A DNA stretch of 53,330 nt from Prolixibacteraceae bacterium. Lineage in GTDB: Bacteria > Bacteroidota > Bacteroidia > Bacteroidales > Prolixibacteraceae. The notes under the pieces are model-generated. The model did not search any database. It saw only the letters and a program-made list of their open reading frames with translations, and had not been told where the DNA came from. The position numbers and the translations under genes were made by a program. The DNA lies in assembly GCA_018648265.1 (NCBI GenBank), contig JABGRN010000031.1, positions 1-53,330 on the forward strand, in the 5' to 3' direction. Shown in pieces: positions 32,437-41,198 of this stretch. Numbering within the stretch: the first letter of the stretch is position 1; each line of letters starts with the position of its first letter.

Positions 32437-33828
32437 TTAAATATGAATAACTTCGTCGTAGGCAGCGGCTGCCGCTTCCATAATGGCTTCGCTCATTGTT
32501 GGGTGGGGATGGACTGTTTTTAATAATTCATGCCCGGTAATTTCGAGTTTCTTAGCTACTACAAGTTCGGCAATCATTTCTGTTACATTTCCACCAATCA
32601 TGTGTGCACCAAGTAACTCGCCATATTTTGCATCAAAAATTAACTTTACAAAACCATCTTTTTGTCCAGAAGCACTTGCTTTTCCGCTTGCAGAGTATGG
32701 AAACTTACCCACTTTAATTTCGTAACCTGCCTCTTTTGATTTGGCTTCTGTTAATCCCACCGACGATACTTCCGGATTTGTATAAGTGCAGCCTGGGATA
32801 TTTCCATAATCAATCGGATCAGGATTTAAACCTGCAATTTTTTCAATACAAACAATTCCTTCGGCCGATGCCACATGAGCCAATGCGGGTCCTTCAACAA
32901 TGTCGCCAATGGCGTACACACCATCAACATTAGTTTTATAAAACTCGTCCACTTTAACCCGTCCATTTTCGGTTTCCACACCCATTTCTTCCAAACCAAT
33001 ACCTTCGGTATTTGGCGAAATTCCAACGGCAGAAAGTACAATATCGGCATCAATAACTTGTTCGCCTTTTTTAGTTTTAACGACAACCTTACATTTATCG
33101 CCCATTGAATCGACACTTTCAACAGATGATCCGACAAGCACCTTCATTTTCATTTTCTTGAAGGAGCGTTCCAACTGTTTTGCCACATCAAGATCTTCGT
33201 TTGGAACCACTGTTGGCATAAATTCAACTAAAGTTACTTTTGTACCAATCGACTGATAAAAATAAGCAAACTCGCTACCAATTGCACCAGACCCAACAAC
33301 AACCATACTTTCGGGAAGTTTGTCGAGTGTTAGAGCTTTGCGATATCCTATTATTTTTTTTCCGTCGATGGGTAAATTTGGTAACTCGCGCGAACGGGCA
33401 CCTGTTGCCAGAATTATATGTTTTGCCGAATAGGATGTTTTATTGCCTGACTCATCGCTTACTTCGACCGTGTTTTTGCCAGCCAGTTTCGCAAAACCGA
33501 AAATCGAATCTACTTTATTTTTTTTAAATAAGAACTGAATTCCTTTGCTCATTCCATTAGCCACGTCGCGACTTCGTTTTACCATAGCCGCAAAATCAGG
33601 TTTTACCTCCCCGTCAATTGTTACCCCGTAGTCGGCTGCATGTTTGGCATATTCGAACACCTGAGCGCTTTTTAACAACGATTTAGTTGGAATACAGCCC
33701 CAATTAAGGCAAATCCCGCCCAAATTTTCTTTCTCAACCACAGCAACTTTCATCCCTAACTGTGCTGCCCGAATTGCGGTTACATAACCACCTGGCCCGC
33801 TTCCAATAATAATTACATCGTAATTCAT
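32437..33828 (-). CDS. lpdA: Dihydrolipoyl dehydrogenase
   Basis: This FAD enzyme reoxidises dihydrolipoamide in 2-oxoacid dehydrogenase or glycine cleavage complexes, passing electrons to NAD. Its 463 residues are normal. The N-terminal FAD site IIGSGPGG (8-15), the redox cysteines Cys40 and Cys45 in CLNWGC, the NAD-site GSGAIGSE and the C-terminal HPHPTMSEA with the catalytic His-Glu pair are all present. No other complex subunit is adjacent, so the partner complex cannot be named. It lies downstream of meaB on the same strand and has its own terminator. Confidence 0.95.
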   Translation of the reverse strand: MNYDVIIIGSGPGGYVTAIRAAQLGMKVAVVEKENLGGICLNWGCIPTKSLLKSAQVFEYAKHAADYGVTIDGEVKPDFAAMVKRSRDVANGMSKGIQFLFKKNKVDSIFGFAKLAGKNTVEVSDESGNKTSYSAKHIILATGARSRELPNLPIDGKKIIGYRKALTLDKLPESMVVVGSGAIGSEFAYFYQSIGTKVTLVEFMPTVVPNEDLDVAKQLERSFKKMKMKVLVGSSVESVDSMGDKCKVVVKTKKGEQVIDADIVLSAVGISPNTEGIGLEEMGVETENGRVKVDEFYKTNVDGVYAIGDIVEGPALAHVASAEGIVCIEKIAGLNPDPIDYGNIPGCTYTNPEVSSVGLTEAKSKEAGYEIKVGKFPYSASGKASASGQKDGFVKLIFDAKYGELLGAHMIGGNVTEMIAELVVAKKLEITGHELLKTVHPHPTMSEAIMEAAAAAYDEVIHI

Positions 33829-33984
33829 CTTTATACTATTTTTTTTGATTGTTTATTTTAAGTAAATATAACACCGGTAACTTTGAAAGGTTTTCAGTAA
33901 AATTAAAGCAATTATATTGTTTTACCATCCATTCGTTTTGAGTTTAAAATACTAATCCCAAATTTAAAAACAACTATGTATTTA

Positions 33985-35097
33985 TCATTTCAATTTAGAA
34001 TACATTTCCAATAATTTTCCTGCAGCCACAAACGAGCTTATTTTATTATTCAAAACTTTTAACTCCATTTCTTTAACAATCTCCTTAATTTCAGGATGCC
34101 GATAAAAATTATTTTTGAGCTGCTCTTCAATTGTTTCGTGCATCCAATATGCTGATTGCTCGTTTCTTTTATTGAAAAAATAGTCGTTGCCCTGAGTCAG
34201 CATTTTATACTTTTCAATTGTATCCCAAATTTCTTTAATTCCTGAATTTTGTAATGCCGAGCAAGTAGAAACTTTTGGATCCCATCCCGATTCTTTTCTG
34301 GGGAAAAGATGAAGAGCGTTTGAATATTGGCTTTTTGCCATTCCCGCTTTTTCAACATTGTTTCCGTCGGCTTTATTAATTGCGATGGCATCGGCCATTT
34401 CCATAATCCCGCGTTTGATTCCTTGTAACTCGTCGCCGGCACCTGCCAGCATCAATAGCAGAAAAAAGTCGGTCATTGAATGTACCGCTGTTTCACTTTG
34501 TCCTACCCCAACCGTTTCAATAAAAATATGGTCGAACCCGGCAGCTTCGCAAAGTATAATTGTTTCGCGTGTTTTTCGGGCAACACCCCCCAACGATCCC
34601 GCCGATGGACTTGGACGGATATACGCATTTTTATCGGTTGACAAATCTTCCATCCGGGTTTTATCGCCCAAAATACTACCCTTCGAAAGTTCGCTGCTTG
34701 GATCGATAGCTAAAACTGCCAACCTTCCCCCACGCCCGGTAATGTATTTTCCAAGTACTTCTATAAATGTACTTTTCCCGGCTCCCGGCACACCTGTAAT
34801 CCCAACCCTGATTGATTTTCCACTCTGCGGAAGACACCGGGCAATAATTTCCTGGGCAATATTCTGATGTTTTAAATTTGAACTTTCTACAAGCGTTACC
34901 GCTTTACTAAGTATCGTTATGTCTCTTTTCAGGATACCGTCCACATATTCCTGAACGGACAATAGCTTTCTTTTTTTCTTTAGAAATCTTTTAACCGATT
35001 CGTTATCGACAGCATCGGGTTGAGAAACCCCATTATTTACATTTAATCCTTTAAATTCAGGGTTGTTTTCAATATGATGTTGTGCATTTTTTGACAT
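33985..35097 (-). CDS. meaB: MeaB/ArgK-type GTPase, methylmalonyl-CoA mutase chaperone
   Basis: This G3E-family GTPase gates the loading and repair of adenosylcobalamin in methylmalonyl-CoA mutase. It has 370 residues against the usual 320-340, with about 40 extra residues at the N-terminus. The P-loop GVPGAGKS is at 102-109 and the SILGDKTRM, ETVGVGQSE and NKADG motifs follow. Mutase genes are usually neighbours but are absent here, so it must act on a mutase encoded elsewhere. Confidence 0.93.
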   Translation of the reverse strand: MSKNAQHHIENNPEFKGLNVNNGVSQPDAVDNESVKRFLKKKRKLLSVQEYVDGILKRDITILSKAVTLVESSNLKHQNIAQEIIARCLPQSGKSIRVGITGVPGAGKSTFIEVLGKYITGRGGRLAVLAIDPSSELSKGSILGDKTRMEDLSTDKNAYIRPSPSAGSLGGVARKTRETIILCEAAGFDHIFIETVGVGQSETAVHSMTDFFLLLMLAGAGDELQGIKRGIMEMADAIAINKADGNNVEKAGMAKSQYSNALHLFPRKESGWDPKVSTCSALQNSGIKEIWDTIEKYKMLTQGNDYFFNKRNEQSAYWMHETIEEQLKNNFYRHPEIKEIVKEMELKVLNNKISSFVAAGKLLEMYSKLK

Positions 35098-35115
35098 TCA
35101 AAACTTATCTGAAAG

Positions 35116-35123
35116 CAAAAGTA
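35116..35123 (-). promoter_or_regulatory. Possible -7 element of meaB
   Basis: TACTTTTG on the minus strand matches TAnnTTTG, about 20 nt before the meaB ATG. The same octamer precedes the lytic transglycosylase gene. No -33 TTG is found at normal spacing. Confidence 0.35.
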
Positions 35124-35155
35124 CTACAATTCGAAAAAGAAAGAAATATATAAAC

Positions 35156-35188
35156 AAAAAGGTGCCGCGAGCTAAGCTGCGACACCTT
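35156..35188 (-). terminator. Terminator of the DUF1573 gene
   Basis: AAGGTGTCGC pairs with GCGGCACCTT on the minus strand (one G-U pair) and is followed by TTTTG. It lies 23 bp after the DUF1573 stop. Confidence 0.8.
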
Positions 35189-35210
35189 ATATTATTTTTA
35201 TCAATTTTTT

Positions 35211-36305
35211 TTAACCTTCGGGAACTATAACATTGCTAGAAACACGTAAAGTCGTTGTTGGTGTTTTCGGGTCGTTAGTAATTACGGTAATCGATTTGCT
35301 CTGACGGCCACGTTTCCCACGCGAATCGAAAGTAACTTTAATAGGAGCCGTTTCGCCCCCGGCTATTACTTTTTTTGCCGGCGCTACCGCTGTACAACCA
35401 CACGATGCCCGAACATTCCTAATTATCAAATCAGTTTTCCCATTGTTTGTAAGATTAAAAGTAAATTCTTTTTTATCACCTTGTTTCATATCCCCAAAAT
35501 CGTACGATTTTTCAGAAAATGTTGCAACGGCAGCATTTGTGAGTTGATCTGGTGTATATTGCGAGAAATCTTCTGTTAAAGTAGCACTTACCCCAACCGA
35601 ATTTTTATAATCATTGCTTCCATCGAGCGAGAGATAAATCCTGTGTGATGCAAATCCATAGGTATTTGCCAACTTAGCGTCGTAAGTTACAATCAATTTG
35701 CCTTTTCCTTTTGCAGGAATAATTTCAGGCTCAATTTTGGCAGTTACGTGTTTTGGCACAGTTCGAAACCCTACAGTAATTGGTTTATCAGTGTCGTTAA
35801 CCAATTCCATCTCATTGGTTTTTACTTCATTTTGAACCATTTTTGCAAAAGAAACATGATTCGTTTTTACCCTTAGTTCTCCCAGTTTCCGTGGGTATAA
35901 TTCGGCAATTGATTTTTCGCGCTGCGCAACGGTACCTTTAATATGAAGCACCACATTTGCATTTTCGGCATTTGAACTTACGGTGACAGTTTTATCGAAA
36001 TACCCGGGACGATTTCTGGGATTGTAACTTACCTGTATTTCACCCGATTTGCCAGGTGCAACCGGTTCGCGCGTCCATTTTGGGCTTGTGCAACCACAAG
36101 AAGCCCTCACACTATTTAATACTAATGGTACAGCTCCTTTGTTAGTAAAGGCAAACGTAGTGGTTTGAACACCGTCAGACTCCTTAAAAGTTCCGTAGTC
36201 ATGTTCTAATTCGTTAAATACTATTTTTGATTTTTCTTGTGCTACTGCCTCGTTGAATGCAGTTGCAAGCAAAACAATCAATACCAGACTTAATAAATGT
36301 TTCAT
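35211..36305 (-). CDS. Exported protein with two DUF1573 domains
   Basis: The 364-residue protein has a signal peptide (cut near residue 22) and two Ig-like DUF1573 domains, about 28-130 and 260-362. Each carries the ASCGCT signature in VRASCGCTSPKW and VRASCGCTAVAP, followed by the PG and G..I.V.(Y/F) strand pattern. The middle portion (130-255) is another beta-sandwich segment. DUF1573 proteins are abundant in Bacteroidota and probably periplasmic or cell surface-associated, with no firm function. It diverges from the histidine kinase gene across 169 bp. Confidence 0.9.
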   Translation of the reverse strand: MKHLLSLVLIVLLATAFNEAVAQEKSKIVFNELEHDYGTFKESDGVQTTTFAFTNKGAVPLVLNSVRASCGCTSPKWTREPVAPGKSGEIQVSYNPRNRPGYFDKTVTVSSNAENANVVLHIKGTVAQREKSIAELYPRKLGELRVKTNHVSFAKMVQNEVKTNEMELVNDTDKPITVGFRTVPKHVTAKIEPEIIPAKGKGKLIVTYDAKLANTYGFASHRIYLSLDGSNDYKNSVGVSATLTEDFSQYTPDQLTNAAVATFSEKSYDFGDMKQGDKKEFTFNLTNNGKTDLIIRNVRASCGCTAVAPAKKVIAGGETAPIKVTFDSRGKRGRQSKSITVITNDPKTPTTTLRVSSNVIVPEG

Positions 36306-36354
36306 TTTATTTGTGTTTTAATTATTTGGATTTATTACCTTACTTTGTTTCAGG

Positions 36355-36362
36355 CAAAAATA
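36355..36362 (-). promoter_or_regulatory. -7 element of the DUF1573 gene
   Basis: TATTTTTG on the minus strand matches TAnnTTTG and would give a leader of about 43 nt. A -33 TTG is not apparent. Confidence 0.4.
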
Positions 36363-36474
36363 TAAATGCTTTACGGAATTCTCTGTTAACCATGTCTATT
36401 ATTTTGTTAATAAAGTGTTAACAGGAAATTCGAACAAAAAATGGTTAATTTGGCTTATAAAATCATAAGTTTAT

Positions 36475-37746
36475 ATGAAAGGTAAAACTTTAAAATATAT
36501 TATATTCCTTGCTACTATTTCGGTTGCCGGAATTTTATTGATTCAGTTTGTCTTTCTAAAAAATTCTTATAATTATTCTGAGAAACAATTTCGTGAAAGC
36601 ACTTCTGTGGCGTTAAAAGAAGTAGCCTGGCAAATTTTGCTTTCCAGCGGGAATACTTCAAATTTCGATAGTATTACACCCGTAGAAATAGTTTCTAACA
36701 ATTCCTATTTGGTAAATGTTGGAGCATTAATCGACAAAGAATTATTAAAATCACACTTGATCGAAGAATTAAAAAAACACGAGATTTATTCTAATTTTGA
36801 GTTTGCTATTTTTAATCCTGTAAATGAGCAAATGGACGACGCGACATTAATTTTAACAAACCAGGAAGAAAAACCATCGTACTTTAATTTTCCAAAAAAC
36901 GAAAATTACAACAACTATTTTGCAGTCCATTTCCCCGATCGTTTTTCCTATTTTTATTCACGGCTTTCAATAATCTATTTTTTTACAGCTTTGCTTTTAC
37001 TCGTTGTGGTGTTTTTTGGTTATACCCTATCTGTAATAATCCGTCAACGACAGCTTTCCGAAATACAGAAAAACTTTATTAACAACCTGACTCACGAATT
37101 AAAAACCCCAATTTCTTCGATTGCCTTGTCGGCTAATGTTATTAACAACGAAGAAATATTAAAATCGCCCAAGCGTTTATTCAAATATGCACAGATTATC
37201 CAGGAACAAAATAACCGTTTATCGAAAAACGTTGAGAAAGTGCTAAACCTGGCTTCATTGGAAAAAAACACAATTAAGTTAACAGAGGAAGAAATTAATT
37301 TAACCGAATTCATTTTAGAGGCTGCCGGGCATTTTAAACAATCCGATTTTGGGCAAAAAGCAATCATCCAAACCCAATTTAATACTACTGGCGAAATTGT
37401 GTGGGCCGACAAATTTCATTTTTCAAACCTCATTTTAAATGTCCTTGAAAATGCCGTAAAATATTGCGAAAAAAAACCATCTGTAAGAATAGAATCGTTC
37501 AAAAAGAAAAAAATTATTAAGTTGACATTTATCGACAATGGAATTGGTATTTCAAAAGAACACAAAAAGAAAATATTTAAGAAGTTTTATCGGATACCAA
37601 CCGGCAATGTACATAATGTTAAAGGTTTTGGATTAGGGCTCGATTATGTTCAAAAAATTACAAAAGCACATGGCTGGAAAATAAAGGTCGATAATAATCC
37701 TGAAGGAGGCAGTATATTTACAATTTCAATTCCAGAAAAAAGATGA
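36475..37746 (+). CDS. Sensor histidine kinase
   Basis: The 423-residue protein has two membrane helices (about 8-28 and 164-188) around a periplasmic sensor region of about 135 residues with no recognised fold. The dimerisation domain carries the phosphorylated His207 in NLTHELKTP. The ATP-binding domain has NVLENAVKY (N box), DNGIGIS (G1) and GFGLGLDYV (G2). There is no clear HAMP domain. The stop overlaps the response regulator ATG by 4 bp, so the two form one two-component system. Neither its signal nor its targets can be told from the neighbours. Confidence 0.93.
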   Translation: MKGKTLKYIIFLATISVAGILLIQFVFLKNSYNYSEKQFRESTSVALKEVAWQILLSSGNTSNFDSITPVEIVSNNSYLVNVGALIDKELLKSHLIEELKKHEIYSNFEFAIFNPVNEQMDDATLILTNQEEKPSYFNFPKNENYNNYFAVHFPDRFSYFYSRLSIIYFFTALLLLVVVFFGYTLSVIIRQRQLSEIQKNFINNLTHELKTPISSIALSANVINNEEILKSPKRLFKYAQIIQEQNNRLSKNVEKVLNLASLEKNTIKLTEEEINLTEFILEAAGHFKQSDFGQKAIIQTQFNTTGEIVWADKFHFSNLILNVLENAVKYCEKKPSVRIESFKKKKIIKLTFIDNGIGISKEHKKKIFKKFYRIPTGNVHNVKGFGLGLDYVQKITKAHGWKIKVDNNPEGGSIFTISIPEKR

Positions 37747-38453
37747 GTGAAACTATATTTAAAATATTATTAGTTGAAGATGATGAAGCTTTACGTTTTA
37801 TTGTAAAAGACAATTTGGAACAAAAAAATTATAATGTTGAAGTTGCCGAAGATGGCAAAGTGGCCCTTGAATTGTTCGAACATAATTACTTCGACCTTAT
37901 CATCCTCGATGTTATGCTCCCGAAAATTGATGGCTTTCAGGTAGCCGAAACTATACGTAAAATAAACGAGCAGGTCCCGATTATTTTTCTAACAGCCCGC
38001 TCAATGACAGAAGATAAAATTACCGGTTTAACCATCGGAGGTGACGATTATATCCCAAAACCGTTTAGCATGGAAGAACTGTTGTTAAAAATAAAAATCT
38101 TTTTAAAACGCAGCCAGTCGCAACCAGTTACAAAAGAGATTTCTAATAAAACATTAGATATTGGGAAATTCCGGTTTCAGCCCGAAGAATTGACACTTGC
38201 TATCGACGGGGACTCGCGCAACTTAACACTCAAAGAAGCTGAATTAATTAATATTTTTTCAGAAAATATAAATAAAGTGCTTAGCAGAAATGAGATCCTG
38301 GAAAAAGTGTGGGGATCAAACGATTATTTCCTGGGGCGCAGCCTCGATGTTTTTATTACCCGTTTGCGGAAATATTTTAAACAAGATCCCAATATTAAAA
38401 TTGTTAACCTTCATGGAATTGGGTTCCGGTTCTCGGTAAAAAAAGACAATTAA
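37743..38453 (+). CDS. OmpR-family response regulator
   Basis: This 236-residue regulator has a receiver domain (about 7-120) with acidic residues Asp13/Asp14, phosphorylated Asp56 in ILDVMLP and the conserved Lys in PKPFS. A winged-helix DNA-binding domain (about 140-233) contains the typical LTLKEAELI and RSLDVFITRLRKY segments. It is activated by the overlapping histidine kinase and binds target promoters. The next gene, a TauE-like protein, starts 20 bp later and may be co-transcribed. Confidence 0.94.
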   Translation: MSETIFKILLVEDDEALRFIVKDNLEQKNYNVEVAEDGKVALELFEHNYFDLIILDVMLPKIDGFQVAETIRKINEQVPIIFLTARSMTEDKITGLTIGGDDYIPKPFSMEELLLKIKIFLKRSQSQPVTKEISNKTLDIGKFRFQPEELTLAIDGDSRNLTLKEAELINIFSENINKVLSRNEILEKVWGSNDYFLGRSLDVFITRLRKYFKQDPNIKIVNLHGIGFRFSVKKDN

Positions 38454-38472
38454 CTATCGTAAAATTTTAATA

Positions 38473-38841
38473 ATGACTGTTACACAATTACTTTTATTAA
38501 TAATTATTGGTTTACTTTCTGGCGTGCTGGCAGGAATGTTTGGGATTGGAGGGGCAATAATTGTAATCCCGGCACTGGTTTTTATTTTAGGGCTTTCGCA
38601 ACACGAAGCCCAGGGAACCAGCCTTGCTTTTATGTTGCCCCCGGTTGGAATTATGGCCACATGGAACTATTGGAAAGGAGGCCATGTAAACTGGAAGTTC
38701 GCTTTAATTTTATCTCTGACATTTGTTGTTGGCGCTTATCTCGGTTCGCTTTATTCGGCGAATTTATCGGAAAGAATGCTCCGAAAAGCTTTTGGTGTTT
38801 TAATACTTATTGTTGCAGTAAAAATGATATTTTCTAAATAA
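38473..38841 (+). CDS. TauE/SafE-family membrane protein, half length
   Basis: At 122 residues this is about half of the usual 240-270 residue TauE/SafE transporter. It contains one repeat: four hydrophobic segments and the family motif GMFGIGGAIIVIPAL near residue 22, then an EAQGTSLAFMLP segment. The frame ends cleanly before the rpmH promoter and no continuing frame is seen, so it is probably a natural half-size form that pairs with itself or another half. Full-length relatives export sulfite, sulfoacetate or similar anions; here the cargo is unknown. Confidence 0.85.
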   Translation: MTVTQLLLLIIIGLLSGVLAGMFGIGGAIIVIPALVFILGLSQHEAQGTSLAFMLPPVGIMATWNYWKGGHVNWKFALILSLTFVVGAYLGSLYSANLSERMLRKAFGVLILIVAVKMIFSK

Positions 38842-38856
38842 AAAAGCACATTAGTT

Positions 38857-38887
38857 TTTGGAAGAGATAAAAAAACAACTATTTTTG
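38857..38887 (+). promoter_or_regulatory. Promoter of rpmH
   Basis: TTTG (38857-38860), a 19-bp gap and TATTTTTG (38880-38887) match the Bacteroidota promoter fully. The leader before rpmH would be about 36 nt. Confidence 0.7.
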
Positions 38888-38929
38888 CAGTCCGAAAATT
38901 TTATCGGATAATCAGAAAAACAAAAAGAA

Positions 38930-39088
38930 ATGAAAAGAACATTTCAGCCATCAAATAGAAAAAGAAAGAATAAACACGGATTCAGGGAAAGAATGTCAAC
39001 CGTTAGTGGACGTAAAATTCTTAAAGCCCGCCGTGCAAAAGGAAGATCAAAATTGACAGTTTCTGACGAGCCAAGACATAAAAGATAA
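38930..39088 (+). CDS. rpmH: 50S ribosomal protein L34
   Basis: This 52-residue basic protein of the large ribosomal subunit begins [18 protein letters not shown] and contains the family block [13 protein letters not shown]. It is 4-8 residues longer than most L34 proteins owing to the tail [11 protein letters not shown], common in Bacteroidota. It has its own promoter and terminator. The dnaA/rnpA neighbours found in many bacteria are not here. Confidence 0.97.
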   Translation: MKRTFQPSNRKRKNKHGFRERMSTVSGRKILKARRAKGRSKLTVSDEPRHKR

Positions 39089-39115
39089 TAGTTAAGACAT
39101 TAACTTTTTTAATCG

Positions 39116-39144
39116 AAGGTAAGGAATATTATTCTTTACCTTTT
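39116..39144 (+). terminator. Terminator of rpmH
   Basis: AAGGTAAGGAAT and ATTCTTTACCTT form a 12-bp stem (one G-U pair) with a short loop, followed by TTTT, 27 bp after rpmH. Confidence 0.75.
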
Positions 39145-39159
39145 CGTGTTTATATGAAC

Positions 39160-39167
39160 TAATTTTG
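39160..39167 (+). promoter_or_regulatory. -7-like element directly before mqnE
   Basis: TAATTTTG matches TAnnTTTG but ends 5 bp before the mqnE ATG, so transcription would begin about at the start codon. There is no -33 match. It may be a leaderless promoter or coincidence. Confidence 0.25.
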
Positions 39168-39172
39168 AAACA

Positions 39173-40291
39173 ATGAATACCGGGCAAAGTATAATTAATT
39201 CGCTTAACCTGTCGGAATCATTAAAAAAAATTACCGAAAAAGTTTTTGCGGGCAAACGAATTACCACCTCCGAAGCACTTGAACTTTTTCAATCATCGAA
39301 CCTCTCACTTTTAGGCGTTTTAGCCGGTTTTACAAAAGAAAGGCTAAGCGGCAAAAACATCTTTTTTAATAAAAATTTTCATATTGAACCTACCAATATT
39401 TGTGTAAACCATTGTAAATTTTGTTCGTACCGGAGAAAAGAAGGGCAGAAAGGCGCATGGGAATACAGCATCGAAGAAATTGTTGACGATGTAAAAAAGC
39501 ATATTTCAACTGGTGCTACAGAGGTTCACATTGTTGGGGGTGTGCATCCAAGCCGCAATGTAAATTTTTATGTAGATATGTTACAGTCGATAAAAAAAGC
39601 TGCTCCCGGTTTGCACATCAAAGCATTTACAGCTGTCGAGATTGACCAGATGTGCCAGATGGCAAATATCGGGGTCGAAGAAGGTTTGAAAAAACTCAAA
39701 GCAGCCGGTTTGGAGTCGATGCCGGGGGGTGGTGCAGAAATTTTTGATGAAGATTTACGTGCCGAAATTTGCCCCGACAAAACCGGTTCTGATGAATGGT
39801 TACGTATTCATTCAATTGCCCATCGCTTAGGAATACCCACTAACGCAACCATTCTCTACGGCTTGCTCGAAAATTATGAACAGCGCATTGACCATTTAAA
39901 CAGGTTACGGACTTTGCAAGATCAGACAAATGGTTTTAATGCTTTTATCCCGTTAAAATTCCGTCGCGAGAACAATAAATATTCTCACGTAAAGGAAACC
40001 ACGCTAATTGAAGATTTAAAAAATTATGCCGTTTCCAGAATATTTCTCGATAATATCCCACACCTAAAAGCTTACTGGCCAATGCTGGGAAAGCAAACTG
40101 CCCAACTCTCACTTGCTTATGGCGTTGACGATCTGGATGGCACTATCGACGATTCAACCCGTATTTATTCCATGGCAGGTGGAGAAGAAAATCCTTCCGC
40201 CAGCCGCACTGAACTTATTCGAATGATAAAAGAATTAAACTTTATTCCTGCTGAGCGCGATACAGTTTACAACATTCTGCAAACGTTCTAA
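39173..40291 (+). CDS. mqnE: Aminofutalosine synthase (menaquinone biosynthesis)
   Basis: This radical SAM enzyme joins 3-[(1-carboxyvinyl)oxy]benzoate with S-adenosylmethionine to make aminofutalosine in the futalosine route to menaquinone. Its 372 residues are normal. The iron-sulfur ligands Cys77, Cys81 and Cys84 lie in CVNHCKFC, preceded by NFHIEPTN and followed by SYRR, the MqnE pattern. The related MqnC differs in this block. VHIVGGVHPS is also conserved. The other mqn genes are not in the window. Confidence 0.93.
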   Translation: MNTGQSIINSLNLSESLKKITEKVFAGKRITTSEALELFQSSNLSLLGVLAGFTKERLSGKNIFFNKNFHIEPTNICVNHCKFCSYRRKEGQKGAWEYSIEEIVDDVKKHISTGATEVHIVGGVHPSRNVNFYVDMLQSIKKAAPGLHIKAFTAVEIDQMCQMANIGVEEGLKKLKAAGLESMPGGGAEIFDEDLRAEICPDKTGSDEWLRIHSIAHRLGIPTNATILYGLLENYEQRIDHLNRLRTLQDQTNGFNAFIPLKFRRENNKYSHVKETTLIEDLKNYAVSRIFLDNIPHLKAYWPMLGKQTAQLSLAYGVDDLDGTIDDSTRIYSMAGGEENPSASRTELIRMIKELNFIPAERDTVYNILQTF

Positions 40292-40346
40292 ATCGAAATA
40301 ATAGCGAAAATTTTATTTAAACCCTTATTCCATACTTTTTTTGGTT

Positions 40347-40354
40347 TATTTTTG
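40347..40354 (+). promoter_or_regulatory. Possible -7 element for the PASTA-rluA-ddl genes
   Basis: TATTTTTG matches TAnnTTTG, giving a leader of about 23 nt. The -33 region lacks TTG. Confidence 0.35.
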
Positions 40355-40383
40355 TTTTCTAATAGATCATTATACTTTTTGAA

Positions 40384-41190
40384 ATGAGTTTAAAAAAATT
40401 CTTACTTAGCGGTGTATTTTTGAGACAGCTAATTTTTGCTGCAGCCCTTTTTGTTATAATAATTATTTTGACTTTACGGGGACTGAAAATTTATACCCGT
40501 CACGGACAGGCAAACCCAGTCCCTAATTTTACGGGATTAAACCAAACAGAAGCAAACGAAATTGCAAATCAACATAACTTGCTTGTTGAAATTATTGATT
40601 CGGCGCATGTAAACGGTGCACTTCCAGGGGTTGTTGTTGAACAGGTCCCTGAAAATGGATTTAAAGTTAAAGAAAATCGTACAGTTTTTTTAACCATAAA
40701 CGCAACACTACCAGAACAAGTTGCCCTGCCAAAATTAACAGATATATCGTTTAGGCAGGCACAGGTTTTAATCGAAAATTGCGGCCTTGTTATTGGCCAA
40801 ATCTCGTACCAACCTTCAGAATACAACGGGCTTGTTCTTAATATTCAACAAGATTCAACAGATATTTTACCAGGCGAACAACTTGCAAAAGGTGACAGTG
40901 TCGATTTAATTATTGGTAGCGACCAGGAAATTGCCTTAACTCCCCTCCCTAATGTAATTGGCTTAACAATCCAGGAAGCGCGTACAACAATAACAGATGC
41001 AATGCTTAATCCAGGAGTTTTAATTTTTGATGACTCTGTTATTTTAATGGAAGATTCGTTAAATGCAAAAATCTGGCAACAAAGGCCAAGCCGAATTAAT
41101 TCTGCAACGGTTAACCTCGGTTCTACAGTTGATTTATGGGTTACTGTGGATCTGCTAAAAATTGACAATGCAATAAAACAAAATCATTAA
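40384..41190 (+). CDS. PASTA-domain membrane protein
   Basis: The 268-residue protein has one membrane helix (about 15-33) and three PASTA domains outside (about 40-108, 110-178 and 185-258). Each starts with a proline-rich strand such as PVPNFTGL, ALPKLTDI and PLPNVIGL. PASTA domains bind muropeptides or peptidoglycan. There is no kinase domain, so it is not a PASTA kinase. Its position ahead of rluA and the D-Ala-D-Ala ligase gene, with 8 bp to rluA, suggests a link to cell-wall synthesis and one transcript. Confidence 0.9.
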   Translation: MSLKKFLLSGVFLRQLIFAAALFVIIIILTLRGLKIYTRHGQANPVPNFTGLNQTEANEIANQHNLLVEIIDSAHVNGALPGVVVEQVPENGFKVKENRTVFLTINATLPEQVALPKLTDISFRQAQVLIENCGLVIGQISYQPSEYNGLVLNIQQDSTDILPGEQLAKGDSVDLIIGSDQEIALTPLPNVIGLTIQEARTTITDAMLNPGVLIFDDSVILMEDSLNAKIWQQRPSRINSATVNLGSTVDLWVTVDLLKIDNAIKQNH

Positions 41191-41198
41191 TTCACAAT

